Assembly: GCF_001421785.1 (NCBI RefSeq)
Contig: NZ_LMLB01000010.1
Coordinates: 1-64,000, forward strand
Origin: Sphingomonas sp. Leaf33
Lineage (GTDB): Bacteria; Pseudomonadota; Alphaproteobacteria; Sphingomonadales; Sphingomonadaceae
Length of the DNA stretch: 64,000 nt
Direction of reading: 5' to 3'
Part shown: positions 1 through 8,287 of the stretch, one piece after another
How the letters are laid out: every line of letters begins with the position of its first letter
Numbering within the stretch: the stretch's first letter is position 1
Translations under genes and position numbers: made by a program
The notes under the pieces: model-generated
Databases searched by the model: none
What the model was told of the DNA's origin: nothing
The model's input: only the letters and a program-made list of their open reading frames with translations

Positions 1-1071
1 CCCGCCGCCGCCGATCCCGCCCAGGGTCGCGCCCGGCAGACCGACGACCAGGGTGTCGTTGTTCGGTCGCGACGCAAGATTGACGCCGACCGCGAGCACG
101 CTTTGCAGGATCGCGCCGGCGAACCGCGTGAAGAAATGGCTGTCGACCCGCGCCCGGACCCCCGTGCGCCCCAGCGTGTCGGCGACCGGCGAGCCGAGCG
201 CGATGGCGGCACCGTCGGGGCGGACGAGCCGGGTCCAGACGATCAGCGCGCGGTTCTGCCCCTGGGCGACGTCGCTGCGATACTCGCCGGTCAGCCGGCT
301 GCCGCGCGGGATCAGCACGCGCGACCCGTCGAAGCTGCGAACGTCGCGCGAAATGAGCGCACGCGCGAGGCCCGGACGGTTGGAATCGAGCGCGGTCTCC
401 AGCACGGCGGGCAGCAGCGTGCCTTGCAGCACGCTCGTCGCGCGACCGCCCAGCATCGCCGCGCGCGCGCGGGCGCCGGGTGCGGCGGTGGTCGCCGAAT
501 TCAGCGTGGCAAAGGCATTGGCCGGGCCGTTGCCGTTGGTACCGGGGGCGGCGCCGGGCCCTGTCGCGGTGCCGGTCGCGTCGCCCGATCCGTCGGCGAC
601 GGTGGTGTCGATCACGAGCGCGGCATCACTGTTGCCGCGTGCCGGAGCGGGCGGCGTGTAGCTCTGCTGGACCGGTGCGGGCATCATCTGCGGCAGGGGC
701 TGCGGCTGCGGGACATAGACGATGCGCGGCGGCCCGGCGGGTGCCGGGACCGTCTGTACGGGCTCTGCGGCCACCGGTGCCAGCACCACCGGGGCGGCGG
801 CGGGCGCGGGCGGCAGGTAGAGCGGCGGCGGTTCGCTACGCGCCGCGGCGCGATCGGCGGCGGTCGCGCGGACCGCGGGGACTTCGGTCGCGCGGCGGTT
901 GCTATCGAGCAGCAGGAACAGCGCGACGCCCGCTATGCCCATGCCGCCGGCGATCAGCAGCGTCGATCCGCCGCGCGGGCGTCCCGCAACCAGCGGGCGG
1001 ACATCGCGCGGATCGGCGACGGGAACGGCCTGGCGCGGGTCGCCGGCGGGCTGCGACGCGCGTGCCATCAT
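1..1071 (-). CDS. virB10: VirB10-like type IV secretion channel protein, partial at left edge
   Basis: The minus-strand frame opens with ATG at 1071 (ATGATGA overlap with the end of virB9) and runs off the left edge without a stop, so the C-terminus is missing. The protein has a short cytoplasmic N-terminus, one membrane segment at about residues 32-52 (LLIAGGMGIAGVALFLLL), a long Pro/Ala-rich periplasmic linker, then the start of the VirB10 beta-barrel domain (VLQGTLLPAVLETALDSN, RDV, LIPRGSRLTGEYRSDVAQGQNR, LGSPVADTLGRTG). VirB10 spans inner and outer membranes and with VirB7/VirB9 forms the T4SS core channel. It is the last visible gene of a seven-gene operon; virB11 would be expected next, outside the window. 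Family call is firm. Confidence 0.93.
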   Translation of the reverse strand, partial: MMARASQPAGDPRQAVPVADPRDVRPLVAGRPRGGSTLLIAGGMGIAGVALFLLLDSNRRATEVPAVRATAADRAAARSEPPPLYLPPAPAAAPVVLAPVAAEPVQTVPAPAGPPRIVYVPQPQPLPQMMPAPVQQSYTPPAPARGNSDAALVIDTTVADGSGDATGTATGPGAAPGTNGNGPANAFATLNSATTAAPGARARAAMLGGRATSVLQGTLLPAVLETALDSNRPGLARALISRDVRSFDGSRVLIPRGSRLTGEYRSDVAQGQNRALIVWTRLVRPDGAAIALGSPVADTLGRTGVRARVDSHFFTRFAGAILQSVLAVGVNLASRPNNDTLVVGLPGATLGGIGGGG

Positions 1072-1766
1072 CGATCCTTCGGCCGCAGCCGGTCGGCATA
1101 GGCGGTGTTCCGATCGCGCCGGAAGATCAGCCGCGAGGCGACGCTGTCGACGACATAGACGCCGTCGCGCATCGCGCCGGTCGCGACGATTTCCTTGCCG
1201 TCGCCGTCGATCGCGTAGATCGCCGGCAGCGTCGCGCTCGCGGGCCATTCGATATAGGTGTGGGTGCCGTCGTCGGAGATGGCGTCGGGGCGCAGCGCGC
1301 GGTCGCCGTGGACGCGGTAGCGCCCGACGGTGGCCTGGGCCGCGCCCGCCTCTGTCGCACTTTCGGCCGCGGGCGCGTAGCGGAAGCGGATGGCATAGGC
1401 CATTTCGCTGACCGGGCCGGACAGCGGCGTCAGGTCGAAGGTGTAGAGCCGGCGGTCGGTGACGACGACCATGTTGCTCGCAACGCCGCTCGACAGCGCC
1501 TTTACGAACAGGTGATCGCCGCGTTTGTTGGCGGTGACCTGCCACGCGGTACTGTCGCCGACCGAGACGGTCTCGATGCGTTCGTCGCCGCCGAATTCGA
1601 TCGTCGTCTGGTAGCCAGGGGTGCCCTGCACATAGATCACGCGATCCTCGACATAGTCGATCGTCTGCACGCGCACGCTGCCCGGCGGCGGGGGCAGCGG
1701 TTCGGTCTGCGCGGTCGCGGGTAGCGCCAGAAGCAGCGCGGCGAGCGTGAGGGCCCGGCGGATCAT
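1068..1766 (-). CDS. virB9: VirB9-like type IV secretion outer-membrane core protein
   Basis: 232 residues with a cleavable signal peptide (MIRRALTLAALLLALPATAQ). The N-terminal domain carries the VirB9/TrbG pattern (RVIYVQGTPGYQTTIEF, W-QVTANKRGDHLFVKAL, NMVVVTDRRLYTFDL) and the C-terminal domain ends with the HTYIEWP ... YVVDSVASRLIFRR stretch typical of the VirB9 domain that binds VirB7 and the outer membrane. The start overlaps the end of virB8 (1763-1766) and its stop overlaps virB10, so translation is probably coupled. No small VirB7 lipoprotein gene is found between virB8 and virB9. Confidence 0.93.
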   Translation of the reverse strand: MIRRALTLAALLLALPATAQTEPLPPPPGSVRVQTIDYVEDRVIYVQGTPGYQTTIEFGGDERIETVSVGDSTAWQVTANKRGDHLFVKALSSGVASNMVVVTDRRLYTFDLTPLSGPVSEMAYAIRFRYAPAAESATEAGAAQATVGRYRVHGDRALRPDAISDDGTHTYIEWPASATLPAIYAIDGDGKEIVATGAMRDGVYVVDSVASRLIFRRDRNTAYADRLRPKDR

Positions 1767-2686
1767 GGCTGTCCGCCCACCGGCTCGCGCGGGGGGCCCG
1801 TATAGACCGGCGGCGCCGGTAGGCGCGCAGGGACCGCATAGGTCGGTTGCCGCACCTGTCGCAGCGGCGACGGCGTCCGCACGGTCGCGCCGGGCACGCT
1901 CGTCACCGGAACGACGGGGACGACCGGCACCACGCCGGTGGCGGGCACGACGGTTGCCGGTACCGCGACCGCGGCGACGGGCGCGGCGGCGGGCACCAGC
2001 GCCTCGGCACTGCGCTGGTAATGCGTCACGCGGAACCCGAGCGGATCGAACAACCGATCCTCCAGCGCCATCGGTTCGCCGGTATAGCGATAGCGGACCA
2101 CCGCGACCCAGGGTTGCGCGGGATAGACGCGCCCGCCGTCGTCGCGACGCTGCGTGTCGAAGCGGACGAGCAATGTGTTGCGCGCCGTGGTCGAGATGCT
2201 CTTCACCCGCGTCTCGATGATCGTCGTGCGCGGCAGCGTCGCGATCGGGCTCTGCGGGTTCGAACTCTGCACCGCGGCGATGTAGTTCGACCGCACCCGC
2301 CCGTCCGACCAGGCCGCGACCTTCTTGTAGTTCGCTTGCGCCGCGGCGATGTCGAAGCTTTCGCGCGCGATGACATACTGGACGACGAACGACTGGGTCA
2401 GCGCGGTGTCGGCACTGACCCGCGAGGGCTGCAGCGGATCGAGCGCCTGGACAAATCCGGTTTGTCGATCGACCAGTAATGTATAGGGCTGGACCGTCTT
2501 CAGCGGGGTCAGCGCGACCAGCGCGAATGCCTCGGCCAGCGCGACGCCCGCGGCGACGCCCGCGAAGATCCAGGCGACACGGCGCGATTTTCGCAGCGCA
2601 TCCTCGCGGTCGTGGCTCCAGCTTGCCGCCGCGCGGTAATAGGCCTCGCGTTCTTCGGGGCCGGTTTCGGGGGGAATGGATGTCAT
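1763..2686 (-). CDS. virB8: VirB8-like type IV secretion inner-membrane protein with proline/valine-rich C-terminal tail
   Basis: 307 residues from ATG 2686, chosen because it overlaps the virB6 stop as ATGA. It has the VirB8 layout: a charged cytoplasmic N-terminus with EREAYYRAAASWSHDRE, one transmembrane helix (about residues 36-58), then the NTF2-like periplasmic domain (TVQPYTLLVDRQTGFV, YVIARESFD, VRSNYIAAVQSSNPQSP, ARNTLLVRFDTQRR, WVAVVRYRYTG, PLGFRVTHYQRS). A roughly 75-residue Val/Pro/Thr-rich low-complexity tail follows (PVVPVVPVTSVPGATV); this is longer than in the Agrobacterium protein and may contact VirB9/VirB10. Family call firm; the function of the tail is unknown. Confidence 0.92.
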   Translation of the reverse strand: MTSIPPETGPEEREAYYRAAASWSHDREDALRKSRRVAWIFAGVAAGVALAEAFALVALTPLKTVQPYTLLVDRQTGFVQALDPLQPSRVSADTALTQSFVVQYVIARESFDIAAAQANYKKVAAWSDGRVRSNYIAAVQSSNPQSPIATLPRTTIIETRVKSISTTARNTLLVRFDTQRRDDGGRVYPAQPWVAVVRYRYTGEPMALEDRLFDPLGFRVTHYQRSAEALVPAAAPVAAVAVPATVVPATGVVPVVPVVPVTSVPGATVRTPSPLRQVRQPTYAVPARLPAPPVYTGPPREPVGGQP

Positions 2687-3966
2687 GATCTGGTGTCCCG
2701 CCGTCCGGCGCTGGTCGATGTCCGCGCGCGCGAACGACGTTGGAAGCTGCGGCCGAGCGGGACGACCGTGGCCGTGGCGGGAGCCCCCCCGCCCGCCCCG
2801 CGGCCGCCGTTGCCGCCGGCTGCGGCAGTGACGATCGCGGCGCGGCTCACCCCGCCCGAGGCGGTACGGTCGGGTGCGGTCGCTGTCGCCTCGCGTCGCT
2901 GCGTCGCGGCCACGCTGTCGGCGACCGCCCATGCGCGCGAGCGGGGATCGGCGGGTGCGTCGGACGTGCCCGATGCGCGTGGCGGAACGGGCAAGCGCTG
3001 CGGCGCGCGCGGCTCTGCGGTCCGCGTGCCCGTGCCCGACCACGCCGGCAGGCGGAAGGCGGTCGCGACACGGGTCGCGGCGGCAAGTCCCGCGATCAGG
3101 ATCACGCCGAACACGATCGTGACCGTCAGCAGCGCGATCGCCGCGCCGGGCACCGGCGTCTCGGCCAGGCGCTGCGTCAGGATGTCGGCGACCCAGCCCT
3201 CGATCAGCGCGAGTTCGCTCGCCAGCAGGATCGCGACCGCGATCCCGCCGACGAAGGTGCCGACCAGGCCGCGGACCCACCCCTCGAACAGCCCACGCGT
3301 GGTATCGAACAGGGCAAAGACGACGAACAGCGGCCCCAGCGCCAGCAGCAGGCCGGCGATCAGCCGCACCGCACCGAACGCGCCGACCGCACCGACCAGG
3401 AACAGGATACGCGCCAGGCCAAAGGCGAAGGGTTCGAGCGGGTTGGCGGTGCCTTGCGCGGGTTCGACCACGATCTGGTTGCTGCCGACGACCTGGCGGT
3501 TCTGCATCTGCTGCTGGGCGCCGCGCGGACGCCCGACGCCCAGGTCGTTCAGCTGGACCAGCGCCTGGTCGACCAGGTCGAGCCGCTCGGCGAGGTCACC
3601 GCCGGTGCCGGGCAGCCCCGCCGCGCCGCCGATCGATGCGGCCAGCTCGCCCGGTCCCGCGATCGCGACGTCGTAGACCAATGTGCGATACGGCGCCCAG
3701 GCGGTGGCGAGCGCAAGGACGAACGCGATCCGCGCGACCGCGCCGACACCGTCGCGCAAGGCCGGCGTCTCGCCCAACAGCATCCGGAACCCGAACCCTG
3801 CGACGAACAATGTCAGCAGGCCGGTCAGCGCCAGCGACACGATCGATCCCGGCGCGGCCAGCGCGGCGAACCCGCCCGCGCCCAGCGTGCGCGCCTGGCA
3901 GTCGATGAAGCCCAGCGTCGCGCTCACGAAGGCGCCGTCCAGGGTCAGGGGCGCGCAGACGCTCAT
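2683..3966 (-). CDS. virB6: VirB6/TrbL-like polytopic inner-membrane protein of the T4SS
   Basis: 427 residues from ATG 3966 (overlaps the virB4 stop). Six or more hydrophobic segments are visible, including VSLALTGLLTLFVAGFGF, RIAFVLALATAWAPY, LARILFLVGAVGAFGAVRLIAGLLLALGPLFVVFALF, LVGTFVGGIAVAILLASELALI and AIALLTVTIVFGVILIAGLAAA. The order short periplasmic N-terminus, helices, a loop with QQQMQNRQ, then clustered C-terminal helices and a cytoplasmic Arg/Ala-rich tail matches VirB6/TrbL. The protein forms part of the inner-membrane platform for substrate transfer. The tail (last ~120 residues) is disordered-looking and rich in Arg, Ala, Gly and Thr. Confidence 0.9.
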   Translation of the reverse strand: MSVCAPLTLDGAFVSATLGFIDCQARTLGAGGFAALAAPGSIVSLALTGLLTLFVAGFGFRMLLGETPALRDGVGAVARIAFVLALATAWAPYRTLVYDVAIAGPGELAASIGGAAGLPGTGGDLAERLDLVDQALVQLNDLGVGRPRGAQQQMQNRQVVGSNQIVVEPAQGTANPLEPFAFGLARILFLVGAVGAFGAVRLIAGLLLALGPLFVVFALFDTTRGLFEGWVRGLVGTFVGGIAVAILLASELALIEGWVADILTQRLAETPVPGAAIALLTVTIVFGVILIAGLAAATRVATAFRLPAWSGTGTRTAEPRAPQRLPVPPRASGTSDAPADPRSRAWAVADSVAATQRREATATAPDRTASGGVSRAAIVTAAAGGNGGRGAGGGAPATATVVPLGRSFQRRSRARTSTSAGRRDTRS

Positions 3967-6329
3967 GCGACGTCCAGCAGGCGCGGCAGCCACGCCTCGG
4001 GCGCATCGCCGTGTTCGGCGCGGATCGTGTCGAGCAGCCGCACGGTGCGCTCGCGCCCCGACAGGATCGTCAGCAGGTCGCGCTCGCCGGTCAGGTCGAG
4101 CCGCGCGACGACGCTTTCGGTGCCGTGCTTGATCAGGAAGCAGTGGGCATCGTCGGGAAGCGTGCGCACCAGGTCGAACTCGTGCGCCGACAGGCCGAAG
4201 CCGTCGATGTAATCGCTGCTGCGCGCCTTCGGGTTCGCCATGAAGATCTGCGTCGCGGCCTGTTCGATGATCGCGCTCGCGATCCGGCTTTCGAGCGCAT
4301 CCTGCGCGCTCTGCGTCGCGAAGCCGACGATGCCGTTGCGTTTGCGGATCGTCTTTTCCCAGTCCTTGATCCGCCCGACGAACACGTCGTCGTCCAGCGC
4401 CTTCCACCCTTCGTCGACCACGATGATCGCGGGCGTCCCGTCGAGCCGCTCCTCGACGCGGTGGAACAGGTACATCATCGCGGGTGTGCGTAGCGCCGGA
4501 TCGTCGAGGATCTGGGTCATGTCGAAACCGACCGATTCCGCGGTCAGGTCGGTCAGGTCGTCAGGGTTGTCGAACAGCCAGGCGCGCTCGCCGGTCCCCC
4601 ACCAGCTGCGCAGCCGCGCCCACAGGTCGGTGCCGTGCGGCCGATGCCCGCCGCGGAACAGCTCGGCCAGATGCCCGAGCCGGCGGTCCTCGCGCGGTTG
4701 CTCGAAATTGGCATCGACCGCATCGCGGATCGCCGCCGTTTCCTCGATATCCGCGCCGCCGGCGAGCGTCGCCAGCCAGTCGATCAGGAACTGGCGGTTG
4801 ACCGGCGTGTCGTCGATCTGGAGCGGATTGAGCCCTGAGGGCACGCCTGGGCGCAGCAGGTCGTAGCGCCCGCCGATCGCGCGGATGAACAGCTCGGCGC
4901 CGCGATCCTTGTCGAAGAAGATGGTGCGCGGGCGGAATTTCCGCGCCTGCGCCAGCAGGAAGTTGAGCACCACCGTCTTGCCCGATCCCGACGGGCCGAT
5001 GACGGTGAAATTGCCCAAGTCGCCGTGGTGGAAATTGAAATAATAGGGCCCCGCCGCCGTCGTCTCGAGCAGCGAGACGGCTTCGCCCCACGGATTGCCC
5101 GCGGCGCGCCCGACGGGGAAGTTGTGGATGCTGGCAAGGCCCGCGAAATTGGCGGTCGAGACGAGCCCGCGGCGGCCGATATATTTGAAGTTCGCCGGAA
5201 ACTGCGCCCAGAAGGCGGGTTCCAGCGCGATCTCCTCGCGCACCGCGACGATGCCGAGATCGGCGAGTGCTGCCTGCACTTCCGCCACGCCTTCGTCAAC
5301 TTCCGCCAGCGTGTCGGCGCGGATCGCGATCGTCATGTGATGTTCGCCAAAGCCCGCGCGGCCCGCCGACACCTCGTCCTTCGCGGTGCCGAGTTCGGCG
5401 CGCAAGCTGACCGCCTCGTCCTCCGCCGATCGCATCCGCCGCATCGCCAGGTTCATCCGCGACACTGCCTGCTGCCGCTCGACGAAGGCGAAGGATTGCG
5501 ACACCGCCAGCTCGAAGGGCAGGCGCAGCACGTCGTCGAACATGCCGGGCGCGGTCTGCCCGGCATAATCCTTGATCGACACCATGGCCGCGAAGCTGCG
5601 CGGTGCGGTGCCGGTCGCGCCCAGCTCGACCGCGTCCTGCCCGAAGCTGATCCGGCGATAGGGGAGGTAGTGCCCCAGATCCTCGTGCGGCAGCAGTACC
5701 GGGCGCCGCTCGCCGTTGAGCAGGGTGGACAGGAATTCGAGGGGTTCAGAACACGGCCCCTGAGGGCTGTCGTACACACCCAGCAGGCGGGGCCCGTAGC
5801 TGCCGAGCGCGGCCATCAGCGTGTCGCGGGCGGCGGACAGCTGGCGTGCTTCGTACGTCGTGCCGGGCGTGTCACCGCTCCCGCCCTTCCCGAACAGGTC
5901 GCGCAACCGGTCGAGCACGCCCAGACGCCCGGGCAGCGGGCGGCGGACCAGCGTCAGGAACAGTTCGTTGACGTACAGCCGCTTGCCGCCGAGCCGGTCG
6001 GTCCAGGCGGTGTCGAGCCGCTGCGAAAAGGCGTCGGGCTGGTCCATCGCGAGTGCCGGATCGACGCGGCGGCGGACGATGTGGTGATAGACCGCGAAGC
6101 GCGCGCTGCCGATCGCCTGCAGCGTCGCGTCGCGCAGCCGCTTGCGGTAGTTCAGCTCTTCGGTGTCGGCGGTCTCGAACAACAGGCCGCGCAGCTGGAC
6201 GACCTGCATCAGCAGGCCGTCGCGCGTCGCGATCGTGTGGTCGTCGACATGGGCAGCATAGGGCAAATGGTCGCCCACCGGCTTTTCCCTGTCGATCGTC
6301 CGTCGGTCACGCGTGAGAGCGGGCGGCAT
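3963..6329 (-). CDS. virB4: VirB4-like T4SS ATPase
   Basis: Large cytoplasmic/inner-membrane ATPase that powers assembly and substrate transfer. With ATG 6329 (ATGA overlap with virB3, as in the rest of the operon) it has 788 residues; ATG 6350 (MQFLSAV) would add seven residues and is an equal alternative. Walker A GPSGSGKT lies near residue 445, Walker B IIVVDEGWKALDD near 633, with RKRNGIVGFATQSAQDAL downstream. The N-terminal CagE/TrbE/VirB domain includes GLLMQVVQLRGLLFETAD and YHHIVRRR. The protein is of normal length and all core motifs look intact. Confidence 0.95.
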   Translation of the reverse strand: MPPALTRDRRTIDREKPVGDHLPYAAHVDDHTIATRDGLLMQVVQLRGLLFETADTEELNYRKRLRDATLQAIGSARFAVYHHIVRRRVDPALAMDQPDAFSQRLDTAWTDRLGGKRLYVNELFLTLVRRPLPGRLGVLDRLRDLFGKGGSGDTPGTTYEARQLSAARDTLMAALGSYGPRLLGVYDSPQGPCSEPLEFLSTLLNGERRPVLLPHEDLGHYLPYRRISFGQDAVELGATGTAPRSFAAMVSIKDYAGQTAPGMFDDVLRLPFELAVSQSFAFVERQQAVSRMNLAMRRMRSAEDEAVSLRAELGTAKDEVSAGRAGFGEHHMTIAIRADTLAEVDEGVAEVQAALADLGIVAVREEIALEPAFWAQFPANFKYIGRRGLVSTANFAGLASIHNFPVGRAAGNPWGEAVSLLETTAAGPYYFNFHHGDLGNFTVIGPSGSGKTVVLNFLLAQARKFRPRTIFFDKDRGAELFIRAIGGRYDLLRPGVPSGLNPLQIDDTPVNRQFLIDWLATLAGGADIEETAAIRDAVDANFEQPREDRRLGHLAELFRGGHRPHGTDLWARLRSWWGTGERAWLFDNPDDLTDLTAESVGFDMTQILDDPALRTPAMMYLFHRVEERLDGTPAIIVVDEGWKALDDDVFVGRIKDWEKTIRKRNGIVGFATQSAQDALESRIASAIIEQAATQIFMANPKARSSDYIDGFGLSAHEFDLVRTLPDDAHCFLIKHGTESVVARLDLTGERDLLTILSGRERTVRLLDTIRAEHGDAPEAWLPRLLDVA

Positions 6330-6616
6330 CACGGCCGATAGGAATTGCATCGCCAGATCTTGTGATTGCGCACGCGGGGGCAGCGGCTGACGCGCGTGAT
6401 CCACAGGTCGACGAAGCGCGGTTCGCGCAGGCACATCAGCACGCCCGCCAGGTGGATGACGATCGCCGCCAGGAACACCCAGGCCGAACGGAAGATCAGG
6501 AACAGCTCGGTCGCGATCATCGCGTTGACGACGAAGAAGCTGTAGGTGACGCCGGCGAACATCTGCGGGCGGGTCAGGGCGACGAAGACCGTGTCGCGTT
6601 CCAGCCCATCGGCCAT
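6329..6616 (-). CDS. virB3: VirB3-like T4SS membrane protein
   Basis: 95 residues. It starts with the family signature MADGLERDTVFVALTRPQMFAGV, followed by two adjacent membrane segments (about 24-40, SFFVVNAMIATELFLIF, and 45-63, WVFLAAIVIHLAGVLMC) and a C-terminal REPRFVDLW stretch. VirB3 associates with VirB4 and the pilus. It lies 6 bp downstream of virB2 and overlaps the virB4 start. The call rests on the N-terminal motif, size and position. Confidence 0.92.
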   Translation of the reverse strand: MADGLERDTVFVALTRPQMFAGVTYSFFVVNAMIATELFLIFRSAWVFLAAIVIHLAGVLMCLREPRFVDLWITRVSRCPRVRNHKIWRCNSYRP

Positions 6617-6622
6617 GTCCGG

Positions 6623-6958
6623 TCAGCCCGCGCCGGCGGCGGACTGGATCCCGGCGACGATGCTGGCGGCGCCGAACAGGATGAAGCAGCCCAGGATCAC
6701 GGTCGCGCCGTAGCGCCAGTTGATGCGGCCGGTCAGCATCAGCAGGCCGACCGTCGCCACCGCGATCACCGCGACGACGGTCGCGACGGTGCCGAGCAAC
6801 GTGCCCTGCAACCAGCGGACGGCAGCGACGATGACGCCAGAGCCCTCGGGATCGCCCAGCGTGTCCTGCGCCTGCGCGGCGGTCGCCGCCAGCAGCGTCC
6901 AGGCAGCGGCGGCGCGCGCGGCCGTGCGTGTCATGTCGAACCTGCCGCGCATACGCAT
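6623..6958 (-). CDS. virB2: VirB2-like pilin (major T4SS pilus subunit)
   Basis: 111 residues from ATG 6958; an internal ATG at 6934 (MTRTAARA) could be the true start. It has a long signal peptide ending near AAQAQ, a short Gly/Asp-containing segment, then two hydrophobic helices (LLGTVATVVAVIAVATVGLLMLTG and YGATVILGCFILFGAASIVAGI) separated by the basic loop RINWRYG, the normal layout of VirB2/TraA pilins. It is the first gene of the operon; the 41 bp upstream to 7000 hold little space for a promoter, so transcription may start further upstream. Confidence 0.92.
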   Translation of the reverse strand: MRMRGRFDMTRTAARAAAAWTLLAATAAQAQDTLGDPEGSGVIVAAVRWLQGTLLGTVATVVAVIAVATVGLLMLTGRINWRYGATVILGCFILFGAASIVAGIQSAAGAG

Positions 6959-6999
6959 CTACTCACACCACATTTCTTGACCGAACAGGCTCGGGAGGA

Positions 7000-7464
7000 T
7001 CAGGCCGCGACGAGCGTGACGGTGCCGTTGCCGCGCGTGTGGCGCTTCAGCCGGGGCGCGTGGGCGACGATGTCGGCGATCATCGCATCGCGGCCCAGCA
7101 GCGCCTTGCCCGACGTCTTGGCGAGGTCGGGCGCGATGACGATCTTGCCGGCCAGCGCATGGCGGCGGACCGTATCGCGCACCGCATCGTCGATGCCGTT
7201 CGCGCCGGGGATCACGACCAGCACGTCCAGCGCGGTTGCGCGGTTGCGCGGTGCAGCGAAATAGCCGTCGACGATCTTGTGGCCGTCGATCGCGTACTTG
7301 CCCTCATAGATGCGCAGGCGCGCGTCGGTCGCGCTGGTCGCCCAGGCGGGCATCGCGACGCCGCTGGCGGCGACCGCCGCGGTGCAGCCGATCATCTGCC
7401 GGCGGTTAAGCGCCGTCGCCCCCCGCAGCGTGTCCGAAATCGAGATATCCTGTCCGCCCGACAT
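7000..7464 (-). CDS. Tat-exported, short dienelactone-hydrolase-like protein (possibly truncated)
   Basis: 154 residues from ATG 7464, preceded by AGGGG. Residues 20-40 look like a twin-arginine signal (NRRQMIGCTAAVAASGVAMPAWA). The mature part aligns by eye with the first half of dienelactone-hydrolase family proteins (YFAAPRNRATALDVLVVIPGANGIDDAVRDTVRRHALAGKIVIAPDLA): the usual HE-x-x-G after the central strand is replaced by PGANGID. The protein stops where family members (about 230-290 residues) continue to the catalytic Cys/Ser, Asp and His. It is therefore either a decayed or truncated hydrolase or a stand-alone half domain with another role. Distinct from the T4SS operon, with which it shares only strand. 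Confidence 0.55.
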   Translation of the reverse strand: MSGGQDISISDTLRGATALNRRQMIGCTAAVAASGVAMPAWATSATDARLRIYEGKYAIDGHKIVDGYFAAPRNRATALDVLVVIPGANGIDDAVRDTVRRHALAGKIVIAPDLAKTSGKALLGRDAMIADIVAHAPRLKRHTRGNGTVTLVAA

Positions 7465-7533
7465 GCCGCGCCCCTGTCCTGATTGATTGCGGCGAAAGGT
7501 ACGGCGATAACGGCGCGAACACAATAACGCGTT

Positions 7534-8196
7534 TTACACCATGACCGCCCGGTCGTCCCGGTTCGACAGGGTGACGGCGGCGTCCAGTCGGTCGCGCAGC
7601 CAGGGATCGACGATCGCATCGACGACCAGGTGGATGCGCGCGGTGTCGCCCGCATTGGTCACGCTGTGCCGGTCGGCGAGCCGCAGGTACCAGACCGATC
7701 CCGCATCCATCACCACGCGCGTGCCGTTCAGGCGGAAATCGACATGCGGATTGGTGACGACCGGGATGTGCAGCCGCGCCATGCCGTCCTCCGCCGCCAG
7801 ATCGTCGTCGCGATGTTCCTTGATGACCGACCCGGGCGCGAGCCGCATCAGGCGCACCGCCTCCAGCGGACAGGCGAAGCTCGCCAGCACCTGCGCGATG
7901 TAGGGACAGCGCGCGAGCAGCGGCGTATCGACCCAGTCGCGACACGCCGGATTGGGGGCGATCTGCAATATCGGGTGCAGGTCACCGGGCGGTGCGCGCA
8001 GCGGCAGCACGCTCCAGTCGCCGTCGTAGTGCTGCGGCACGAAATGCGGGATCCACGCAGCCGGCGTACCGGCATCGGCCAGCCCCGCGACGTCGGCGGC
8101 AAGTCGGCCGGCATCGAACGCCATCGGCAGGCACAACCGATCCGGCCAGGCGGCGCGATCGGTGTCGGCCCACGGTTGTTCGCACCCCGTCGTCAC
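7534..8196 (-). CDS. Aspartyl/asparaginyl beta-hydroxylase family protein
   Basis: 220 residues from GTG 8196. The core is a cupin-fold 2-oxoglutarate/Fe(II) oxygenase of the Asp/Asn beta-hydroxylase family (PF05118-like): VRLMRLAPGSVIKEHRDDDL (metal-binding His about residue 126 with an acidic neighbour), RLHIPVVTNPHVDFRLNG, VWYLRLADRHSVTNAGDTARIHLVVDAI (second His near 187, Arg for 2OG). Such enzymes hydroxylate Asp/Asn side chains of proteins or peptides. It is divergent from the sulfotransferase-like gene 91 bp away, a pairing that suggests a common modification pathway. Substrate unknown; the Asp-containing lasso-like peptide at 27855 is one speculative candidate. Confidence 0.8.
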   Translation of the reverse strand: MTTGCEQPWADTDRAAWPDRLCLPMAFDAGRLAADVAGLADAGTPAAWIPHFVPQHYDGDWSVLPLRAPPGDLHPILQIAPNPACRDWVDTPLLARCPYIAQVLASFACPLEAVRLMRLAPGSVIKEHRDDDLAAEDGMARLHIPVVTNPHVDFRLNGTRVVMDAGSVWYLRLADRHSVTNAGDTARIHLVVDAIVDPWLRDRLDAAVTLSNRDDRAVMV

Positions 8197-8287
8197 GATA
8201 GTCCTGCCACCTCTTTCGCGATTCTAGGTCGCGTCGGCCGGGATGCCAAGTCGCCCGTTGTCGATACGATCCGACAAAGGACACACC

